Origin: Hyparrhenia diplandra
Taxonomy: Eukaryota; Streptophyta; Magnoliopsida; Poales; Poaceae
DNA length: 64,000 nt
Reading direction: 5' to 3'
Assembly (NCBI GenBank): GCA_015847255.1
Contig: JADLZK010006458.1
Location: 148,963 to 212,962, forward strand
The notes under the pieces were generated by a model. That model saw nothing but the letters and a program-made list of their open reading frames with translations, ran no database searches and was not told the DNA's origin. Positions 12,975 through 23,591 of this stretch are shown here, piece by piece; position 1 is the stretch's first letter; the number at the start of each line of letters is the position of its first letter. Made by a program: the position numbers and the translations under genes.

Positions 12975-15900
12975 CTATATACAGACAATGCAAAGCCACA
13001 AAACTAATAACAGCAACATGGGCAATGTTAGGTGCAAAGAAGTGGCAGCCGAGGTGCGAATTGCGAGAGGAAATAAACAATTGTCAACAGATGGATCAAC
13101 AGTAGTTATCAAACCTAGGCCATTGAAGTAGCAACTATTCTCACTCTGACCATGCTGCTGGTAGTAGTTGTTGAACGCATACGACACATTACCAGGCCAG
13201 GCAAGACCTGAGCAGGAGCCACCAGGTAACAGAGAAGTGCAGTCGCCATTGGAGCAAGCTGACGAGAAACTAGAAGAAACATTGGACAAATCCTTATTGT
13301 TGTCTACCACACACCATTTTGATGGAAGGTAATTGACATCAGGGACATTCTTGAGTGATTTAGAACCTTGACCTATGTTGGCATAGTACTTTGCCTGGCC
13401 ATCAAAGGTAAAAATGCCATGGTGCCTTTCATAACCTCCACTAGCTGTACTCCGTTGATCTTCATCTAAAAGGCTGAAGAGATACATCTCAACTGGAGGG
13501 ACTTTTGGGCGAAGTGGAGTCCCAGACTTTTTGGCCAGGTGGTTGACTAGGCCAGTCATGAAAGATTGAGCGATAGCAGGAGTTGCGTTCACAGCTCCAT
13601 CTGTTGGCCATCCTGCTCTCCCGACAATGATGTCCATGTCACTGAAGCCAGCTTTGGTTAGAGAAGTAACAAGAGCATCTATGCTTGCATCAATGTAGTT
13701 GTCATACTTGTTTGGACCATCTTTTACAGGATGAGACATTAGTTGGAAAAGGTAATAGTCCAATGACATATTTTTGTTGTGTTGAAAGCTCAAAAATGGA
13801 TCCAGGTCGACCATAAATGGAGAACTGCTGTTAGCAAGAAATGAGAGGAGATCTGCCATGGTCTTGTTAACATCAGATCTGAAGCTAGCTTTCGAGGGCA
13901 GGATAGATGCATTCTGGAATGTGTCAGCACTACAGGGTACTACCACCTTCATCTTGCCAGACAATTTTGCATGGACTAATGCTTGTTGAACATTTTCTGC
14001 TGCACGGACTACAAAAGGGTGAAAACTCTGTCCATGTCGTAGAAGAAAGGGCTCATCCCCAACAACAATATATCTGTAAAGTCAATTTGTTTGTCAATTC
14101 AAAAATATTATTACAGATACAGTTTAAAATTAGAATTGCAACATACAGATTGAACAAAATAATGGCATTATCTAATGCACGAGTCACTTCATCAATGCAG
14201 TGAGATATACAATGTCCTCATGATACTTGCTCTACAACACGCTGAAAACTGATTTTTGCAGAAAATGAAACATAATCGTCAGCTACAAAAGGTACACAGC
14301 ACTAAAGACCCAACTATGTACTCTTTTCAACTATTTAGGGTCTAGGCTTTGACATAGCAGTGGATTTAAATACAAGCTCTATTATCTGCTACTTTTGAAC
14401 CTTGATATACAACAACAACAACAACAACATAGCCTTTAGTCCCAAGCTAGTTGGGGTAGGCTAGAGATGAAACCCATATGAAACAGTACAAAAGAACGTA
14501 AAAAGGCACAAGACAAAAGGATAAAGATACGGTAGATAGAAAAGGAAACAAAATCACGGTTTGCACGCGTTGATAGCTAGCCTCCAAGCGTTCTCGCCCA
14601 AAGCTAAATCCTTGGAGATATTCCACTCCTTAAGGTCTCTCTTAACCGCCTCGCCCCAAGTCGGTTTAGGCCGACCTCTACCTCTCTTTACATTATCTAC
14701 CCGCTCTAGAACTCCACTACGCACCGGCCTGGCGGGGGAGGCCTCCGTTAAACATGTCCAACCATCTCAACCGATGTTGAATCAATTTCTCCTCGATAGG
14801 AGCCACCCCGACCCTATCCCGAATATCTTCATTCGAACTCTATCCCTTCTAGTATGCCCGCAAAAACCAACGCAACATACGCATCCCTTCCACGCTTAGT
14901 CTGGCTGGACATGTCGCCTTTTGTAGGCCAACATTCATCACCATATAGCATCGCCGGGCGAATCGTTGTCCTATAGAACTTCCCTTTTAGCTTCGTGGCA
15001 CCCTCTTGTCGCATAGGATGCCGTAAGCTTGACGCCACTTTAGCCAACCTCGCCGCGATTCTATGTCTAACATCTTCATCAATGTCGCCATCCTTATCGT
15101 AGCATAGACCCTAAATACCGAAAAGTATCCTTCTTGGCCACCACTTGTCCATCCGTGGTGGCGTCCCCATCCTCGTGCCTAGTCGGGCTAAAGTCGCACA
15201 TCATATACTCGGTCTTGGTCCTACTCGATGCGCCGAACCCTTTTCGACTCTAGCGTGTGCCTCCACGGCTCCAACTTCCTATTTACCCCTGCTCTACTCT
15301 CATCCACTAGCACCACATCATCGGCAAAAGAGCATACACCAAGGGATATCACCTTGTATATCCCTTGTGACCTCATCCATCACCGAGTAAATAAATAAGG
15401 GCTCGATGCGGCGACCCTTGATGTAGTCCTATGTTAATTGGAAAGTCGCTGTATCGCCATCACATGTTCGAACACATGTCGCCGCATCCTTGTACATATC
15501 CTTGATGAGGGTAATGTACTTAGTTGGGACTTTGTGTTTTCTAAGGCCCACCACATGACGTTTCTCGGTACTTTGTCATACGCCTTCTCGAGGTCAATAA
15601 AGACCATGTGCAAGTCCTTCTTACGCTCCCTAAATCTCTCCATCAATCTGCCGTACTAAGAAAATCGCCTCCATGGTCGACCTCAGGGCATGAACCCAAA
15701 TTGGTTTTGGGTCACACTTGTCGGCCTTTTCGAGGCGTATGCTCGATAACCCTCTCCCAAAGTTTCATCGTATGGCTCATCGCCTTAATCCCCGGTAGTT
15801 AGTACAACTTTGAACATCTCCCTTATTCTTGAAGATTGGTACCGAACCTTGATATACTAAATGAAGAATATCAAAAGATAACCTAAATGTCTTCAATCAC

Positions 15901-17002
15901 ATTTAGGTTCAAAGTTGTAACCTAAGAGGATTGCATTCACATTCTGTCCATTGAACTCTTCGAAATGGTGAATTCTACCTCCAAATTGTTTAGTTGCTCT
16001 AGATAAAATTCATTGTAGCATCCCTCAATCGCATTCACCAAAGAGGAACCTAGTAGAGCTCACCTCACAGGATCTAGAATTCGTAATGAATACATCCATA
16101 TCAGTAGTGACATTTTTGTAGATTTTTCATTGTTTAATTTCACAGAAGAGGTTCTCCAGGTACTACTACCTAGTTATAAGAAAATTCCAGTCAACTATTG
16201 CGATAGAGGCAGAAGCACCAAGTTATCAACTGAAGTCAACTAATACATTCAGTAAAGAAATGGTCCTTTCTTCGATTCAGATTTATCAGCTACTCAGCCG
16301 ACAGAGTATCCAATCTGATTATAGAAATAAGATAACAAATGCACAGGCAGCACAACCACTTGTCCTGCCATCAACAGTAGAACTGCAGTGACTACTGTAA
16401 CGAAATGTGAGTACGAGGACGAGGACTGCAGTCATATTGACTAATCGAGTCAATTGACGTCAACTGTGCCCAATTGGTCATTTTCTGTCGACATAAGAAT
16501 TAGTAGGTCAACTAAGACCATCATTCGTGCTTCGTTTTCTCTCACAACATTCGACTAGCAAAACATTCCATAATCCCATTTAATAATCTGATGAAGAGGC
16601 ACCTACAAATCGTGCATTGGAAGGGAGCACTTACTCGAACCGGACGCTGGAGGGTAACGGGTGACATTGTCGTGGACCCACGCGGCGGCGGCGGCGGCTT
16701 GGTGGAGGAGGCAAAGGGGCCGGAGCAGCGCGTCAGGGACCCCGACGCTGACGGCGATGCCGGTGCCCGCGAGCGCCGCGAGCGCGTCGGAGGAGGCGGA
16801 GGCGAGGCGGACGCGGGTCACGGAGTTGGGGAGGAGGAGGCCCCTTACGACCTGCGCCGCTGGGGAGCGAGTGGGAGGACGCGAAGCCCCAGTTCACGCC
16901 CACCGCGGAAGCCAGCCGTGGCGGCGCCATGGCGAGGAAGAGCAGGAGGAGGCCAGGTACGAACGGCCGCAGCGGGCGGCGGCGACTGCAGCTGGACGGC
17001 AT
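12975..17002 (-). CDS. GPI-anchored GH17 beta-1,3-glucanase-like protein with X8 domain
   Basis: Two minus-strand exons. Exon 1 (about 16635-17002) encodes a signal peptide and the GH17 start (SAVGVNWGFASSH, then LASASSDALAALAGTGIAV). Exon 2 (12975-14073) begins at YIVVGDEPFLLRHGQSFHPF and runs through DLDPFLSFQHN, IIVGRAGWPTDG and VEMYLFSLLDEDQ. It then enters an X8 carbohydrate-binding module (KWCVVDNN, SSACSNGDC, CSGLAWPGN, NSCYFNGLGLITT) and a hydrophobic GPI-type tail. Such proteins act on or bind callose at the wall and plasmodesmata. The acid/base Glu is kept (VGDEP), but the usual nucleophile Glu before GWP is Arg (GRAGWP), so hydrolysis is doubtful. Exon 1 switches frame near 16862-16865 (an extra base) and again at its donor around 16634-16636, where GAGTAAGT probably stands for GAGGTAAGT. 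The intron carries a LINE. Confidence 0.82.
14397..15857 (-). mobile_element. 5'-truncated RTE-type LINE with 14-bp target-site duplication
   Basis: Inserted in the GH17-like gene's intron on the same strand. GAACCTTGATATAC occurs at both 14397-14410 and 15844-15857, an exact target duplication. On the minus strand the element reads reverse-transcriptase motif A (HMVFIDLEKAYDKVPRNVMW, 15.5-15.65 kb). A degraded FADD box follows near 15.32 kb, then LKGKFYRTTIRPAMLYG, and it ends in a (TTG)n tail at 14411-14428. Several frameshifts make it inactive. The 5' part of the element is missing. Confidence 0.85.
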
Positions 17003-18172
17003 TGCCTCGTGTTCCGTGCGCGCTGTAGGCCACCGGGCCTTGTTTGTCAGTAGTCACGAGTGCTGCTACACCGTGTGCGGTGGTGTGTGCTGTTGCGCCG
17101 GAGGAGGAATTTCGCTTACCTTTGTCTCGGCCCTTTTCTACCGTGCTGCGCTGGTCATCAGAACCAGACCAAAGCCACACCAATCCATTTATACTATACT
17201 TAAAAAACTAAGTCATCCGAATCATTGACTCATCCGTTCAAACCAGTCCAAACCATTTAACTGTTTTCTAGCTAAATTGTTTAGCTAGCAGTTTGTAGGT
17301 GATTGTAGGTGGCATCATCACTTTAGCTAGCATTTTTGACTTTATTGTTATTAAACCGTTCTCATTCATTAAAACTATTAAACCAAGCCAAACCATTATA
17401 GATGTCAAACCTGTTTTAAAACCAAACCAACCACATGTAAAACCAAACCAAAAAAATCGGTTCACACCAAACCATTTCCAGGTTGAGCAAGAGGGTAGTC
17501 GACCACGCGTAGCTCAATACGTATACCGTTGTTTAACTCCTACCAAATCTCAATATTTTCGTAAATTAAATTTCTTATGAAATATAGTAATTTGAAATTA
17601 AACATGAGTTTTTTTAGGATGACAGAAAGTTGACATGAGTTTGTCTATTTTTTTTATCATGCGCACTATAGTGTTGTGGTCGATCTACAGAGATACAAGA
17701 CTCATGGTATAATTATTTTTGTTTATCAGATCCAAGAAACCATCGGCCAAACATTCCGTTAGTTCTAATATAATAAAAAAAAATTATGTTATAGTAAAAA
17801 AAAAAAAAGATCAGTGTAAAGCAAGATATCGAGATTGAAGAAAGTGTATCCACCTGTTGTGTTTCTGCAAATTGAAAGGTCCGATAAACAACACTCTCTA
17901 AATTCTCATTTGGAAAGTCACTCTAATAAAAAATCGCTCTTTATATCTCTCCAGCCTCTAATAACCTCCACATATTTTGTTTAATGCTTTGGAGAGCGAG
18001 CTTTTGGTTCTATCTTTAGCGTACAGGAAACCGTATAAATATTTAGAGGCATAAATGAAGAAGTTGTTGGAGGGAGGGGGCTGAGCTCTTCTTCTTCCTC
18101 TTCCTTCTCCATTTTTTCTTCTTCCTTCCACCTCATCTCCTACCATGTCTATGCCTCCATCGTTGCACCAGC

Positions 18173-18198
18173 TGTGTGTGTGTGTGTGTGTGTGTGTG
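18173..18198. repeat. (TG)n microsatellite
   Basis: Thirteen uninterrupted TG units, directly abutting the G-rich hairpin that begins the possible transposon at 18197. Confidence 0.85.
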
Positions 18199-19115
18199 GG
18201 GGCTCAAGCCCCCAGGCCTCCCTGTAGATGTAACAAATAATAAAGTTGATCATCAGGTGATGTGTTTTAACAAACAATTAAAACATTATTCAATACAATT
18301 TTCCACTCTAGATGATGTGATGTGCAAAAATGGTTGAGAATATGGTCGATCATTTCAAAAATTATAAGTACCTCAATTTTCCTATTTCTTCTGAGGCAAC
18401 TGTGGAACTTCCAGAGGTCTTCCACTCATCTTTCATAACACTATTTCTACTTTTTCTGTAAAATGTTGAAGTAAGTCTTAGGCGTCATTGGTGTAATTAG
18501 TGACATAGATGGCCTTTCAACGCCACACATGTATTCTAGCCAAAGTCAAGGGGTAAATATATCCGAGATGTATTTGACTGACTCTCACTAGCATTTGGAT
18601 TTCAGGTAATGTCGTTTTTATCCATTCATGTTCAAACATCGATATGTTCAAAGGAGGTCTTCATTATTTATGCTTCATTTGTTTGGCAGAATCGTTTTTC
18701 GGAACTGAATGGTGTGCATGTTTTTGTTTTTTTTTAAATCGAATGTAGAAAAATCAAAAAAAAAACACATGGTTTCGCTACTGGGCAAATATTAGTACAA
18801 GAATTGTTGGACAGGAAGGGCATCCTTTGGTAAGATCAATGCTACTTTGAAGACAATGTTTTTTTTCTAGGACCGTGAACTACACAATAAACAAAAATGA
18901 AGAAATTTGATACTGGTTTGGCATGTTACTTTTCAGGTTGACACTGTGAATGAAATGTGGAAAAAATATTTGGACATTACAAGTCATGGTGTTGCTATTT
19001 GCATATTAGTTCAAGTATCATGTAAGTGATGTAGTAGTTTGAAAATCTTTGTCATGCAAAAAAGTCCAAGGAGCGCCCCTGTGCTACCGCCTGTAGGGGG
19101 GCTGGAGCCCCCACC
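18197..19115. mobile_element. possible degraded DNA transposon bounded by GC hairpins
   Basis: TGGGGGCTCAAGCCCCCA at 18197-18214 resembles, in inverted orientation, the GGGGGCTGGAGCCCCC sequence around 19096-19114. The 0.9 kb between holds only broken frames. The ends could be terminal inverted repeats of a hAT-like remnant. No target duplication is clear because the left end abuts a microsatellite. Confidence 0.3.
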
Positions 19116-20140
19116 CACCCACTTCTGTGGCAAAGCAAACCACGAGTAATATACATTTGAAGATAAGAAATAATAAGCCTGTTTTGAGAAGTTTTTCTAT
19201 TTTACAAAATTGCTAACTATAGAATTTGGCTACTGATTTTAGCTAAGGTGGTGTAGTTGCTCTTATAAGTTTATAAAAAGTAAATAGACGGCTTATATGA
19301 ATTTGAAAGGCGTAAGGCAAGCTACAGGTCACCAGACGATGAAGATGAACGGAGGGGAGGAGTGACGAGTGAGTGATGAATTAGTTTAGACCAACCGAAC
19401 AGGCCGGACGGTCATTTGTAGTACTGGCCATGCCATATCTTTAGTGCTGAACCAACGACGTGCACCGAAGAAGAGCGTGATTAGGGACAAAAGAGAAACG
19501 AGGGCACTCTTTAATATTAGATACAGTCTAAAATAGCCTTAGCCTCGAAAACTTAAGTTGGAATTACTCTAACAGCCTATTAATTTGAGTTAATCTCCTA
19601 TATAGCATAATACTTCCTCCGCCAGGTAAATTATAGTTCACTTTAAATTTTCTAGATACATTGCTTTTACAAGGTACGTAGCAAAATCTTTTCAAAAGCT
19701 AAAGTGAACATTACATCAGCATTTATCATAAGCCCTAAAATCCTTTCAACGTTACTTATTTTTACTAGAACTAACACTGCGAAACAAATCATGCATGATA
19801 CGTACATCCTGTCACTAGTGACTACTGCATGTTGATGTTTATACTAGTAGTAAATCATAGCCACAAGCCCAGCGAAGCAGGCCAATTCGAATAGGCAGCA
19901 GGAGCCGGAGAGCGTATATGGTGAAGTGAATAAACACTGTATAGCAACGGCTTTTGTCTTCACTCCCAAGAAAAATTTGGTGCTTAGCCCAAAACATTAA
20001 CACCGCTGGTAACACGTTTCAGTGAATTCAAGGGATTTCGGCCACCAAAACCTAACAAAAAGAAACTTCTTCCAAACAAAACGGCTTAGATCTTAGCTGG
20101 TGCTATACAGCAAATCTCATCCAAATCAACCAGTGTAGCC

Positions 20141-23043
20141 TTAGTAAGCAGTGACGCCAGAATTTGTAATGTCTACGTCGCCCATTCCTGTGTCTTCCTC
20201 CTCTTCACTGTCCGCGTCACCATCGACCTCTGCATTTTGCTCCATTAGGGAATCAATCTGGTCGAGGAATAGCTTGTCTTCCCGTTCGCTAACCTGTTTT
20301 CAGATAGTATCGACAGCTTTAGGTTTTAGAACATGCACATGGAAGATAAACATGTTTTGGGACGGGAATATAAAAAGAATTAACAGATGTTGAAAAGAAC
20401 TTACAGCTCTTGGTGGCTCCTTCACTACTAACTTTCCTTTGTATTTTTCAATCTCTGCTGTACAAGCCTTGATTGCATCAGTGAGAACTGAAATGCCTTG
20501 TTCCTGTTCAAAGGCAACACAGAAAAGAAACAATGATAATTGTTTTATGGATAGGAAGGATATGATGCAGCCTTGCCCATAATGCTAGGTTTCAAACTAA
20601 AAGAACATCTAATGATTGCAATACATGGGGTTAAATACAAAGATATGTACAAGTATCACACTACAACATAGTAAAGGCAAAACACGGCGTTTCATTCGAT
20701 AAGCATGCAAATAATGGCTAGCTAATATATTTTCAGACTGCCTAATATAAAATATGTTAACAAATAACAAGAAATAGCATTCCACAGTGATCCAAGCTAG
20801 CGAATAATTCCCTAATTCAAATGAAGGCAAAAATTGTAAACCACATTGATAAGAACCATGAAAAATCTGGAATCAGAAAAATTCTGCACTATAAATTTTG
20901 CAGATGCCTTTTGTGTAATCATCAATAATAGTAAACTACATTGATAAGAACCATTATAAATAGTGCAGACAATACCACACTATAAAAGTCTGGTCACTGC
21001 ATTTTGGGCAATGTGACTGCAAGCACAATGTTAACCAATAAATCAGGTTCCCAGTAAAAGGCAAAAGATCACAAGTATTGGCAAACATAACAAGCACCAC
21101 TATAATGGTTGGCAGGCCACAACTATTCTTAGCAACGTATAAGTGCAGCCTGGAAGGTAATGGGCCTCATCACAGAGACACAGACGAAACTTTATGAAAT
21201 AGCTCAGCTATAACAAGTTGCCCATATATTTTTAAGTACTAAGGTAATGCCAACCTTGTCAAGAGTCTGTGTGGTCAGAACATAAAAAGTGGAGGAGCAA
21301 CTAGCTTAATCTTCACAGGACAGTTATCATTGCCCACAGCTTCGCTTTCTTCATAGCTTGCTGCAAATACAGATATAATTAGTTTTTCCATATACCGTTG
21401 TCAAATCACAAGGGCGGCAATAGAGGCATTTATAGAACCTTAATATGGAGCACTCCATCAAACTGGAAGCATTTCATATCTATATCAGCACGGATCTTGA
21501 GTGGTTGTGGTGTCATCCTCCTCCTTATGTTCTTCACCAGAGAATCCTTAACCTCAGGGGTGACAGCAGGCACCACCTTAGTGACCTATCAGTAATTGTA
21601 AGCACATTCTTGTCTCAGAAAGTTCTATATAAATACATCTAGAGCAAATCCATAATTCTTTTCATTCAACAGCAAAGTATCAACATAAGCAGGAAAATCA
21701 TTCCAATAACAATCTATATAAATACATCTAGAGCAAATCCATAATTCTTTTCATTCAACAACAAAGTATCAACATAAGCAGGAAAATCATCATTCAATAA
21801 CAAAAACAGAAGTCTCAAATCAATGCACACAATTTTGGCAACAGTTTGCCTATACAATAAACTGCACTGCATACGAAGTTAAGCACCTAAACCAAGCTTT
21901 ACTACTGTCTATCTACTGCATGGAAATTCCAACTTGATATATTCAATGGTTCCTGAACAGATACTAATATTTTGAAAGGCATGCGTTTCACATTAGTTCA
22001 AAATGAGTTTACAGGCCAGGATTTACCATTCCAAGGACAAGTATTCATTGACATTCAGACAAACTAAATTATATATACAAATTGGTACTGATCCAAAAAA
22101 GTGCAACAAAGACAAACTACTGCTGCAGTTTTTACATAAATTCCTACAGGTTCCTAAAGTCAACATAGTATGTACTCGTAAACATGTAACAATGCCTAGT
22201 GTTAAATAAGAACATGGGACAAGTCTCCAACATCCAAACCTACTTAATCTGTCCATCAATCAATAAATCTAATCATGTTCAAACAACATACGTAGCCACA
22301 GGAATGACTATACAGGTTGCAATTATGATGTTAGATTGACAGGGTTTGTTTTCTTAATGAAAGTAAAAAAGTACTTGATTGATGGACGAGGCCCGATAAG
22401 AAAAGTTAGCATGCACAAACAATAACAATATTAATCTGCTAGTCCTGTTCTATTAAGGGTGTAGCATAAAGCACACAGGCAATTTGGAGAGTTGGTGATT
22501 CGCAATACTGCAAGGAAACAGAATTAACCTCCTGGCCGTCTGGGCCGACCTCCTTCTCCTCATAGGTGAGCGCGTCGAGGATGGCGTCAGGGTCGGCAAC
22601 GATGAGCTTGAAGGCCTCGAAGGCGTGGCCGTACTTGCGGTAGAGCGGCCAGCCAATCCGCTGGTAGAGCGGCTCGAGGTCGACCTCGAGCGTCTCGGCG
22701 ACGTGACGCATGATGGAGTGTACGAGCTTGGACTTGTTGTACCTGTCCTCGCACGCGTGCGCCTCCTCCTCGGAGACACGGCGCTTGAGAGGTCGATGTA
22801 GCCCTTGTCGCGGTCGACACGGAGCACGATGGCGGGCTCCTGGCGGCCAACCTTGATGAGGGAGGAGATGGAGCGGATACGGCGGCGGGAGAGCTCGGAG
22901 AAGAGGATCATGCCCTCGATGTTGTTGTACTCGAGCAGGGAAACGTACGCGCCCATGTCGGCGATGTGCTTCACCTGGATCATCACCGCGGCGTCCACCT
23001 CCGGGAACCGCTGCTCGTACATCCGGCACTCGAGGTTCGGCAT
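20141..23043 (-). CDS. eIF2A: eukaryotic translation initiation factor 2 subunit alpha
   Basis: Five minus-strand exons: 22529-23043, 21439-21585, 21255-21360, 20405-20503 and 20141-20293, about 340 residues when read through, the normal plant length. The N-terminal S1 domain (MPNLECRMYEQRFPEVD, MIQVKHIADMGAYVSLLEYN) carries the GCN2 target loop ILFSELSRRRIRS, whose first Ser after GluLeu (residue 52) is the regulatory phosphoserine. The helical middle and C-terminal domain follow (LEPLYQRIGWPLYRKYGHAF, VVPAVTPEVKDSL, MKCFQFDGVLHIK, EIEKYKGKLVVKEPPRA). The acidic tail ends DSEEEEDTGMGDVD, then ITNSGVTAY. The protein brings initiator Met-tRNA to the 40S subunit. Three indels break the frame: a missing base near 22787 (L-S-K-R-R), a missing G near 21343 and two extra T at 21284-21288. 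Given this gene's essential role these look like sequence errors. It is head-to-head with TIM22. Confidence 0.93.
21624..21800. repeat. 89-bp tandem duplication in an eIF2-alpha intron
   Basis: The block starting TCTATATAAATACATCTAG at 21624 restarts at 21713 with only a few differences, so two adjacent copies lie in the first intron, close to its 3' end. Confidence 0.8.
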
Positions 23044-23591
23044 CTTCGCTGGGGAGGAGCGTCTCACCGGAGCCGAGGGCGGCGGATCTAGGGTTTGGTT
23101 GGGTTTTGGAGAGACGGCGGCGGCGGCTTGGGTGCGGGCGGGCAGACGATGCTCTGTGTTGTGCTTGGGGACGGGAACTTTGTTGAGAACGAATCGAACG
23201 GCCACGCTATGCGTCGGATGATATCTTCGAAAGGGTTGCGCTGTCCCTCTGATTTCCGTTTCCCCTTGAACGTTAGCGTAATCACCAAGAACTATACGTC
23301 ATCACGTGTGGCTCACGTGAGGACCGGAATACCTTCCTCTGCTTACTCCCCTGGCCCCTCTGATTCCCCTGCGCGGCGCCGACCCCTCTCTTTCTCTCTT
23401 CTTGGAGGAGGGTGTAAGAAAACCAAGCCGCCGCCGGGAATACTACACTAGCCAGCTCCCCTCCAGTCCACCCACCCAACCCGAGGCCTCTCGAACTTTC
23501 AGAACCGTCCTCCGGCTAGCTGCTGTGCGGCTGCTGCTGCTATCTCTGTCGCATAGAGGAAGGAGAGTGTAAGGGGACTAGATAGCGAGGG
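23044..23591. promoter_or_regulatory. shared divergent promoter of eIF2-alpha and TIM22
   Basis: The two ATGs are 548 bases apart on opposite strands, so both promoters and leaders must fit in this interval. A telo-box (AAACCCTA on the minus strand, 23089-23096) lies in the eIF2-alpha leader, a common element in plant translation-machinery genes. No TATA box is evident on either side. Confidence 0.55.

Larger units (their letters stand above)
17050..20140. other. intergenic between the GH17-like gene and eIF2-alpha
   Basis: No exon is recognised. Contents include A/T-rich sequence with repeated AACCAAACC-like words around 17160-17480, a TG microsatellite, a possible degraded transposon (18.2-19.1 kb) and a Stowaway-like end (CTTCCTCCG) near 19613. 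Confidence 0.45.
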
